Shown here in pieces: positions 55,213 to 64,000 of a stretch of DNA of 64,000 nucleotides (positions within the stretch are counted from its first letter, which is position 1; each line of letters begins with the position of its first letter). The translations under genes were made by a program, and so were the position numbers. A model generated the notes under the pieces. That model ran no database searches. It saw only the letters and a program-made list of their open reading frames with translations, and was not told the DNA's origin. Source of the stretch: Saturnia japonica (lineage: Eukaryota > Arthropoda > Insecta > Lepidoptera > Saturniidae). The stretch covers positions 17,236,001 through 17,300,000 of the forward strand of contig CM065322.1 of assembly GCA_033032175.1 (NCBI GenBank), written 5' to 3'.

Positions 55213-56938
55213 ACAGGAGTATCGTTTTAAGCTTTGAAGATTATCTCTCCAATACCAATGTAATCTCTTTGAATCCAATATTCAGATGTACGAGTATCAT
55301 TATAAATATTTTAAGGCTCGATTTGTGTATTAATCCGCTTTTAAGAATCTACGCAGTGTAGCATCAGCACTTCCAATATTAACAAACCTATTGTAAATAA
55401 ATTTTCATAACTAAAATACAAAATTATCTACAACCAATTGAGCTAAAGGTGGCCATTGCTTCAATAACCATGTTTATACTGGAGCGGTCCGCGAAACAAC
55501 TGCTATCGACATTAACAAGAGTTTTGCGGTATTCAAGATCTAGAATTATCTACCGGACAGTGTGTTCTCTGCTTTCTATAATGATATAGCGGTCTTCAAA
55601 TGAGGTGTGACAAGGAAATTTAGTTGACCGGCATGAAAAATGGAATATTGAGTTGAATTTCTTGTTTCTTACCGGTTCACCCCAATGACTTGTATGTTTT
55701 CAGTATCTGTTGTAGTTTCAGGTTACAAACTGGGACCTGGATCTTCCTTGGACAATTATGTAAGACGTATTTGAATGTTTTAAATTTAATTTTGATTAAG
55801 TAATTTTTTTTGTAATTTTTGATAGTGTTGATTTGTTAGAAAGTGGTTAGCTAAACACGAGACAGGCAAAAATATCTGATATAATAATATATATAGAGAA
55901 TTATTCGCATCCAAAAATTTTCGCATTGTACTATTGTAAATTTTGGTAACAGAATTGCATCAATTTATATAAACTGAATATATGCATTGATTGCGTTTGA
56001 TGTTTGCATCAATTGTTTGCCTCTGGCATATAATAATTGTGAATTGTTAAATTTCAAACTTTCTCTACCACAATATTAATATACAATATAACTCTGAGAA
56101 CGTTCTCGACTTATCCCGATATCGTTAAGGGTTCCGCAGCTTTTGGAGGATTAGTGTTTCTCCCCGCTACCCCCACCCTACCAACGCCGTCTTATTTCCG
56201 GTCGCAGTTTCCCAGCCGGGGGAATCCCTGTTGAATTTCATTTAAAAAAAAATCTTATTCTGTAATCAAGTTATCCTTGTTAGATTAAGCATCTTCACGA
56301 CAATGATACAGTCCAAGTTGAATTTACAAAAAAGCTTTTTTTAGAGCTTTTGACAACTGTCTCACCCGATGATAAATTAGATTTAATAATTTATACCTAG
56401 AAAATCTGCCACCCTTAAAGAACTCATTTTTTATTATCTGTAGTTGAACTTATCGAGAAGCTCTTGAATAGTTGAATAGTATTATGCAGATGTTTATTAC
56501 TATATCTAAGTGAAATGAAACTCCCACGTAAGATACATTTACATGCAATAGTAGTTAGTACGAGGTACAAGGTTTGGGCGGAGCACAGAATTTAGCCTCC
56601 AGAATTTAGTGCTTGTTAAGATCTAACAGTCCTAAGACCTGGATTAGATATGTAAGGAGAGTGATACAGTATGTCCTAGAAGTTAAATTAATATGGTCCA
56701 AATTTAAATGCATATTGCAAATATTTTTATTACCGAAAACGATGAGATAGCAGGTAGTTGTAACAAGTAAACACTTCTCACTGTAATTATAAAGATAAGT
56801 GTATATATTGTTCCAGTAAAGTAAATACTTTATTGTAGTGTATTGTATAGTTAAGGTCAATATTTTATTGCTTTATTACTTGTACTAGTTGTAAGTATGA
56901 AATGTTAATATAATTGTGCCATATATTAGATGTTATTT
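55213..56938. other. Unassigned; GC-richer block 56110-56235
   Basis: The block (CCCGCTACCCCCACCCTACC, CAGTTTCCCAGCCGGGGG) stands out and is not repeated in the window. The 84-codon minus frame at 56606-56860 is AT-biased. Confidence 0.35.
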
Positions 56939-57005
56939 AAGTCCGGTGATGCTGTAAAAACCGTCAGAGTCTCCAGGATTCCTAAGGCTAACCAGTTCTA
57001 AATAA
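56939..57005 (+). mobile_element. Ultrashort retroposon D copy
   Basis: AAGTCCGGTGATGCTGTAAA through CCTAAGGCTAACCAGTTC and an A-rich end. Starts at the same point as the copies at 13090, 34508 and 38761. Possible degenerate flanking repeat (TAGATGTTAT / TTGATGTTCT). Confidence 0.6.
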
Positions 57006-57269
57006 AAATATTGATGTTCTTCAATTACTAATTGCTAATGATTACTATGTTCAAAAGTACATAGTGTAGTTTACGTGTTCACTATTATTTTTTGGTTAGT
57101 TAATCTTGGACCAAAATTGACAGATTTCTAAATATACATGTGGAAGTTTTTCTTACCACCCAGAAGAAAAAAAAACACGAACATATTAATTATAGTTATT
57201 TAGATCTCTAATTACGGATAGGAAATTAATTATATCACGATATTGGCATACATACGAAAAAAGCGCAAC

Positions 57270-57400
57270 TCGAGGTTCGGCCATTTTAGCACCCTTAATC
57301 TTGTTGCCTTCTTTACTAGGTTGGCTACCTTCTGCGCTCGCCCACGAGCCCGGTGAAGCTATTAAAACCTCTTGGCCAACAGTTTAGTCAGTTGGATTTT
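57270..57400 (+). mobile_element. Retroposon D, medium diverged copy
   Basis: CTCGAGGTTCGGCCATTTTAG, GCGCTCGCCCACGAGCCC, GGTGAAGCTATTAAAACC and CAACAGTTTAGTCAGTTGG. Its tail is T-rich here instead of A-rich, so the tail is lost or rearranged. Confidence 0.6.
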
Positions 57401-58890
57401 TTTTTGACGCTTTTCAATTTCTAATTTCTGATGGTTACTATGTTCAAAAGTGCATACGCGTAGTTTATATGTTCACTACAATTGTGTTGAAAACTCTTAA
57501 ATGTAATTTTTTTATAAGTTATTTGTGAAAATTAGACCTTATCTCTAGCATGAAATAAAACTGTAATAATAAACATTAATTTTAAAAAATAACTAAGTTA
57601 CTCTCGGATTATCGAAGTGTGTGTAAAACACCTATTCGGCTTTAAGTCCGACAGCTAAGTGCATATACATAACATATACAGGATTCAAAAGAAAGTTAAA
57701 AGCATTTATAAATATATAAAAAAATTCTACGATTTTTGATGGTGAAGGAACCTTGTATTCCATCTATCGAGTACTATTGCAAAGCCGAAATGAAAATTGT
57801 AGAAATAAAATTATCCTCTTAAGGCTTGACGGAAAAATGTTCTTGTTTATACATCATATTCCCTTTCATCCTGCCCCGACTAATCCACAGTCGCTGATGG
57901 CAAACTTTGTCCTGTATCGACCACAAAGTAAGCTTGGATCCGGTGACCCAAGGCAAAGGTAATAGCGTTCTAATAAGAAATAATAAAAACGATACAAGTA
58001 ACAAAGAATATTAGTATATAAAAAAGTTGCCCAAACCCCAGACTCGCGAACCACAAACTGACCCGACCAGGCATTGAAATTTGCCTGCTAACTATTATTA
58101 AGCTATTTTGAAATATACAACCGTAGTATATTCATTTATTTATTCTATTAGACTCACCAGCGACAATTACACGAATAATTAATAACGTAATAAATAAGAA
58201 GTAATAAAAATAAACTAGGATTACGATAACTGATTTTTGCACAGTGGTTTATACTTTGGTGCTATTTTTAATTTTTATCTGATGGAGAAGTATACATGTA
58301 TGTAATTAAAATAATATTAAGTTATCACTTCCATCACCATATAATTGAATAAAACAGGACCTTAATTGCATTCGAAGTTGAGATCGAAACACAGAAATTA
58401 AATCACTACAACTTTACGATAGGTAAATAATAGCAGCACTACTGTCTCATAGCATTACTCTCTCAGTCTAAATCTTGCATATGTTTTAATATTTTACAAA
58501 TACTATGGACCTGGTAGAATGTTCAGAAAAGTTAAAAAAAAAAACATTCAAATCGCTTCCGCTTATGCATTTAGCTTATGTCCAAACCGATACCGTTTGG
58601 AAGTAGGATTCAGAAGTCACTAGACAAACATGATTTCTTACTTTGATACCCGTTGAGCTGCCTTAGGGTTGTCACTCAAATTATGTTATACACTATACTA
58701 TAAATGTATTATAATATTACCGACATCAGAATATTATATTTCATGGCCAGAATATATTTTTCTGGCAACAGGGGCTTGATCACAATGACAACGCATGACA
58801 ATATCATATAAAATCTACATATGATCTAAAATTTGATAGTATATTTTTTCTTAAGTCTAAGATTTCCACATATTTTATTCACTATTAACA
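57401..58890. other. Mostly unassigned; GC-richer stretch 57865-57960
   Basis: CCTGCCCCGACTAATCCACAG, GTCCTGTATCGACCACAAAG and GGATCCGGTGACCCAAGGC look like repeat or exon sequence and are open in both directions (57753-57962 plus, 57819-58054 minus). I cannot decide which. Confidence 0.3.
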
Positions 58891-58897
58891 ATGGTGT

Positions 58898-59461
58898 ATG
58901 GTGAATGGGGCTTTACACTCCTTTATGAGCAGCCAGAGGATTTCTATGAAAGCTCGTTTGGCTGTGCATAGAGGAGTGTTGGTTCCAACACTCATGTACG
59001 GAAGTGACAGCTGGGTGTGGCAGAACAATCATGAAAGTAAAATAAATGCAGTAGAAATGAGAGCACTAAGAGGTATGTTAGGAGTGAAATTGAGTGACAG
59101 GATAAGAAATGGTGTGATAAGAGTGCTTTATGGTGTGAAAGAAGATATAGTCACACGGATTGAGAAAGGGATGCTTAGATGGTTTGGGCATGTTGAGAGG
59201 ATGAATGAAAGAAGAATGGCTAAACAAATTTATGATGTGAGTGTGAAAGGAATCGTTGGAAGAGGAAGGCCTAGACGAAAATTTATCGATCAAATAGGAG
59301 ACGTTCTGACAAAAGGTAAGGTCAAGAGTACTCTAAACCGACGAGCATGTATGAAAAGATTAATTAATGTCGAAGAAGCGAAAGATGTATGCCAGGATCG
59401 TAGCAGGTGGAAGGACGTGGTCTCTGCCTACCCCGTTGGGAAATATGATTTATGTATGTAG
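58898..59461 (+). pseudogene. LINE reverse-transcriptase C-terminal end, open 187 codons
   Basis: Reads through VNGALHSFMSSQRIS, LAVHRGVLVPTLMYGSDSWV, INAVEMRALRGMLGVKLSD, IEKGMLRWFGHVERM, GRGRPRRKFIDQIGD, ACMKRLINVEEAKDVCQD and VVSAYPVGKYDL. This is the domain following the RT palm in a very common arthropod non-LTR family (likely RTE-related). The YADD box and everything before VNGALHS are missing, typical 5' truncation. No stop or shift, so it is a recent insertion. It ends in a short GATTTATGTATGTA tail. Not a host gene despite its open frame. Confidence 0.85.
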
Positions 59462-61271
59462 GTATTAATAAAAAGTTTTACTAAATAAATTTGAATAAGT
59501 TAATCTACGAGAACACTAAAAATATCCTTATATACCATACGTTGTCTTTAAAGTAAAAATAACTTTTTTTGAATTAATACTACTGTAGCACTGTGCTAAG
59601 TAACTTTACAAGTCTCACAATGAATTGAAATATATTAAATGTGGGATATAATAATACATCAAAATGTCAAATAAAATTCTTATCACGTATTGTGTCAGCC
59701 CTGCGGCACTCACACGGGCGAGCTAAGTGCGTCGATCAATCAGAAACGTCCATTCCGCGCACACATTCAAACGGAACGCGTAACCGTTAATGTGGCATTA
59801 GTGTGTGTAATAACTACAATAGGGTTTACGTGCTCCAGTTTTGTGTATACGGATAAAAAAAATTATGTACACAATACGTAAGAGCGTTTTATTCAAGCCT
59901 GGATTTTATGACCTGCGCACTTACGTTCACAAAGGCCAGAGATTACTGTCAAAGAAAATCTGGAAAATGTTAGCATCGAACTTATGGACATCGTTGTCGC
60001 AGTAAAAGCTTTCCAAGAATTTTATTCTTTATTTTTGTAGAAAATTTATAAGAAGACATTAGGTATAGTGTGGATAATGTTTAGCTGGAACTGTCATTAT
60101 TAACATTAATTGAAAAGAACACCAAAATATTGACCTACAACCTATTTAGCGTACCTAAGTAAATTCATAAAAAATCTAAATTTCATTAACATTCATAGCT
60201 TTTATTATATAGCAACCGGCGTAAATGAAAACTGATTTATAAAAAATTTCATCTCTATCCCACTGAGGTAGAATTATTCAAGAAAAATATTTCCTAAGCA
60301 CTCTGAAATATTTATTTTAAGAAACCGCAGTAAACTTCACTATTCAAATATATGAAAAACTTGCCTTAAATCTAACTTCTGATTCAACTTTATTACGAGT
60401 TAATATCATTATGGAAAATTAAAATAATTCATAAATAAAACTTGTCTGCCCGTTTATGTACTTTGCGAGAACCATTTATGTGATAGTAATTAACATACGA
60501 AATAAGCAGTAACGTTAATGGCGAATCAATTCAGAAATAAGACGCTTTTGGGGCTTAAATGGCTGACGCAAAATAAACCATAAGAGATACATATATCCAA
60601 TTAATGTACTACATAATTGCAGATCCTAAAATAGCTACAAATAAGGTAATCGGATGAATGGCTTACAAATATCGCGGGGACAAACAAATAAAAAAATTTC
60701 AAAGTCAAATTATATTATTATAATGCACCACATAACACATATAATGTATAATATTTACAAAGGCAACTGTAGAAAAAGTAGGTATGTGCATCGATAATCG
60801 CCATCGCCAGTTTTAGGGCTTTAGACCTCATTAAAATCCAGACAATATTTTTGGCGTAATCCTTTTTAGGATATTCAAGCAGACATTACTTGCTTTCAAA
60901 TATTTCGATAATTATGAACGAATATTATGTTTGAAACCAATTCTAGAACATTTCCAAAATTTACAAGGTCCCGCTTCTGTATTCTATCAATTTTGAAATT
61001 GCTTGGGTAATTAAATTTATAATACGGCTATCGGTAAAAGATAACCAATTCTAGAAATACTAATTACAAATGCTAAATTCATGTTGTCCAATTATGTCCA
61101 TTTACGATGGTTATAAATTTTCCTATCTACCGTGCTGTTGTGTCTATTTTCAATTGTTTCCACTAGGCTTTGCCTAAATACCAAGGTTTATTTATTTACC
61201 ATATTTAAGCAATAACTTTCGAATTACCATTTTACATTTGGAATAGTTTATTATGTATGTTTACTTAATTT
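59462..61271. other. Unassigned, with CTAGCTGTGCCCG-family piece at 60505-60660
   Basis: 60505-60660 (minus) carries GGCGAATCAATTCAG, TAAATGGCTGACGC and AAACCATAAGAGATACATAT, the middle of the 1450-1930 element. At 59690-59800 a GC-richer run has GCGGCACTCACACGGGCG. No gene seen. Confidence 0.45.
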
Positions 61272-61357
61272 CTTAGATAACCTTATTTGAGGATGGATTT
61301 TGGCGTTATGAAAGATAATGTATGGAAAACCTGTCAAAATTTAAATATAATTCCCAA
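61272..61357. repeat. Relative of the 53.5-kb MITE-like repeat
   Basis: ATAACCTTATTTGAGGATGG and GGAAAACCTGTCAAAATTT match the order at 53528-53600. Covered by a 91-codon plus frame that I do not regard as a gene. Confidence 0.4.
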
Positions 61358-61899
61358 ATACAGTAAGTTATCTGTTGATAAAAATGTACCCATATTCTAT
61401 TTTTTCAGGTGGAGATGGTGGCACGTGTATTCGCGGTCATTAGTCCGAATGCTTTACTTGAAAAGAATCTCAGTAATTTTTCCATTATTGCTATTAAATG
61501 TCGGACATGGTATGAAACCATCGCCATATAATGTTATTTCCTCATTTCTTAGCCGAGAGTGAGTCATAAGTCAACACGTGACCAACGACATGGCTTACCA
61601 CAGGAACATAACACTCAACCGGTACTTACTGGATGTGGTACGAATTATTATAGAATATATTTTATTTAACTGAGCAACCTGGGTTTTACTGCATCTTTAA
61701 CTTAAATACATTGACAATGTAACGGTGACCATTTCAGTTTGAGATCAGTATGAATATGAAAATAACAGTCGTGTATGTCGATCTCTCTAATGAAGTGAGC
61801 CGCTAAGTAATTTATCTTGGAGAAATGAAGTGTATTCTTACATTTAGTTGTCGCAATCCTGTCCGGATCTATTTAAAAATGTTATTTCTTAGCGACCGA

Positions 61900-62200
61900 C
61901 TTTTTTCAGACCGACTTTGCTGTAATTAACCGGCGCTCCGCGGTACTGCGTTCTGTGGTGCTGGCTGGTGCCGACAGGGTTTGAGATACGATGCAAGTTA
62001 ATACAACTTCTTCAGGCACACAATGCACTGGCTTGAGAGCAATGGGTTCTGGAGGGCGTGACCGATAAAGGAAGGTCCAGAAGTTCGTATTTTGTATCGT
62101 GCGCATGTGACGCAGATCCGATGAGGGACTGGCTGGCGCGAGTGTTGATGGTGACAATGACTATCGAATACTTATTACCCTCACTAGATACCATATTTAG
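61900..62200 (-). other. GC-balanced stretch with two overlapping minus frames
   Basis: Minus frames 61906-62157 (HMRTIQNTNFWTFLYRSR, PPEPIALKPVHCVPEEVV, LTCIVSQTLSAPAST) and 62012-62194. Composition suggests past coding or repeat origin, but I recognise neither. A repeated CCGACTTT pair flanks the left edge (61897-61918). Confidence 0.25.
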
Positions 62201-63830
62201 CGATTACAAAAAATCTCAATAGATTACGCGGCTACTACCCTTTAATTATGATTATGATACAAAAAATATTTTTTTATTGGCTTCTCACAATGGATTTGTT
62301 TGTATTAAAAATAAATTAATTTCCATGTATTATTATTATTCATTTAATTCAAGTTATATATTTACTCTCAACGGGTTGTTTAGCGAAAAATCATCAAAAT
62401 CTATTTTTTTGTGGTTCATTGGGACTTCAAGAAAAGAGTATAACAACAAATTTTAATTTAAAACTTTTAATTTATAAAATTATATGAAACGTATAAATGG
62501 CATTCATGATAAGTCCGCTCACTGTTGCAATATAATTATTATAATCGGTGAAACCGTTTCCACTAACTTTATATCATGACCCCACTAAATCATAGTGTAA
62601 ATGTGTGGTCTACCGATGCACGAGGCGGCGCCTCTTGGTCACCCTTGTCACATTTATGTGCTCTCATTTACCCCATAATGCGATATGGGATTATGGGAAT
62701 TTCTATATGAGACTGTTGTTGACATTCTGGAAATTTACTAAACTAATTTATGACGTTATTTGTTTGTATATTTAAAAAAAAAAACCCACAAATTACACAA
62801 AAGTTTTTATGAGCAATAAAATGCAAAAATATAGTAATAGAGATAGATCGAAAAGTAAGTTACTTTGCAATTAATTTTTTATTTCGAGCTAACTTAAGCT
62901 ATGTTCAAACCTCACTTGATATAAAATAAAGTTGCGTTAATAAAAACCGTAATACGCTCGCCCAATATACTAAATGGAAATTTTAAATTAAGGAGTAAAT
63001 CAAGGGAACTTGTGTTTAGGGATCATTTAATTAGAAAATTAGAGACCGTAGAGTAAAACGGTCCTCAGGGTGTTTTCGTGAGACACTTTCGAGCGCGAAA
63101 GCAGTTGCTAAAGATTTTATTTATCGTTAAACTTCAATTATTAACTTTTAATGTAATTTAATATGTCGGAATTATTTATTTTAATAGATATCATATTATT
63201 ACTCACTGAAAACTGCATGAAAAGAGCCTCCGTGACTGACAAACGATAGCTGAACCTATTCCAATGTTTTACATTTATGATCAGTGGCCAATATTTTTAC
63301 CACAGCTCAGGCTTGTTTTATTTAAAATATGACTTATTTCGACACAAGAGAAGGAAGTTTTAGCGAAATCTTAATCTGTAATGTCGTATTTTTTTATTAT
63401 AATTTAGGAATATATGTGAAGTGGATTATACATAAAAATTAGAAATATGCATTTTGAGGTTGCCACATAAACAAGGTTACAACAAAGATTAAAAAAACAT
63501 ATCCACGTGACTTTGCATAATTGTGTATAAACACAATGAGAAGAAAAAAGGAGAAAATTTTATACAAAATATATTTTGTCGTATTATTTAATTATTTACT
63601 ACATGTCTTTTTGTTTATAATTTATAATAATCATGTTGAAATTTTCGTACCTATCTAGGTACACACGTTTTTAAGAATCGCACATGAACTCCCAACAAAA
63701 GCTTTCTATAAATAATTATTACTGAAAATTATTAGAACAATCCTGTGACGAGTTTCTTTCAACTCAGTAAACGGTGTAGCAAACATTCTTTACGTCAGTA
63801 GTTTTTTCTCGTAACCGCATTCGTTGTACC
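62201..63830. other. Unassigned AT-rich sequence
   Basis: No feature recognised apart from GC-richer CACGAGGCGGCGCCTCTTGG near 62620-62640. Confidence 0.35.
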
Positions 63831-63917
63831 AACCGCGCAGCGCTCCGCTCTGCTCGCTGACGGCGCGGCTCGGCGCGGCTCGGCGCGGCTCGGCGCGGCT
63901 CGGCGCGGCGGTTGGAA
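63831..63917. repeat. GC-rich tandem decamer CGGCGCGGCT
   Basis: Five consecutive ten-base units from 63861 to 63910, the last ending G instead of T. The block is bordered by AACCGCGC (63831) and GCGGCGGTT (63906-63914), an inverted pair. It interrupts AT-rich DNA. May be a CpG-rich promoter or leader expansion, or an unstable minisatellite. Confidence 0.85.
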
Positions 63918-64000
63918 TGAAAACAATCCCGAACACAAAAGGTTTATTACAATGATCACTTCAGGTCAACCGTGCCTTATCTCCTTTTAATCACTACTTA

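Noticed and set aside
1..64000. CRISPR array, bacterial operons, rRNA or integrated virus genes
   Set aside because: No regularly spaced repeats, Shine-Dalgarno-led gene runs, rRNA blocks, or capsid/envelope-like frames were seen; tandem repeats present are microsatellites or the GC decamer.

Overview
This window looks like repeat-rich, AT-rich nuclear DNA of an insect, most probably a moth or butterfly. I see no bacterial-style gene order and no complete host gene. The lineage call rests on repeat content: short Helitrons with a TATTAATACGTGAAGC-type 5' end, several tRNA-derived SINE families, CR1/RTE-type LINE tails, an element opening CTAGCTGTGCCCG, and mariner elements with a TTAGGTCCTTACATATG end. 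I know these combinations from lepidopteran genomes, but no database search was possible.

Layout. At 1-9 kb: a CTAGCTGTGCCCG element (1450-1930), a SINE with a clear target duplication (3190-3473), two Helitrons in opposite orientation (4274-4634 and 6593-6948) and an RTE-type reverse-transcriptase remnant (about 6985-7294). At 9-16 kb is the most regulatory-looking part: a GC-rich stretch, a roughly 400-bp polyA retroposon, a mariner remnant nested between short inverted ends, scattered AACCGGTT sites, and a TATA box followed by an ATG and a splice-donor sequence at 13.84-14.03 kb. At 16-30 kb there is a patchwork of SINEs, CR1-like 3' ends, the same polyA retroposon, one GC-rich exon-like stretch and a second mariner with both ends and TA duplications (29188-30432). 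At 30-41 kb: more SINEs, Helitron fragments, very short retroposon copies and a region dense in GGAACA/GTAACAG motifs.

At 41-46 kb are the best preserved mobile genes. A mariner-like element with a DD41D catalytic spacing (41302-42605) is interrupted only by one stop and one frameshift. It abuts the 3' tail of a 5'-truncated LINE (42608-44697), and a Helitron split by another element follows (45087-45942). At 46-64 kb: further LINE tails (one an open 187-codon RT C-terminus at 58898-59461), a second 3' end of the 42.6-kb LINE (53099-53294), a CTCF-like site, two possible small exons and, near the right edge, a five-copy GC-rich decamer (63861-63910).

None of the elements appears able to move by itself as read: the transposases carry stops or frameshifts and the LINEs lack their 5' parts. 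Host coding content is limited to unproven exon candidates. If the 13.84-14.02 kb first exon is real, much of what follows on the plus strand could be intron. Unlisted stretches are AT-rich sequence in which I recognise nothing.
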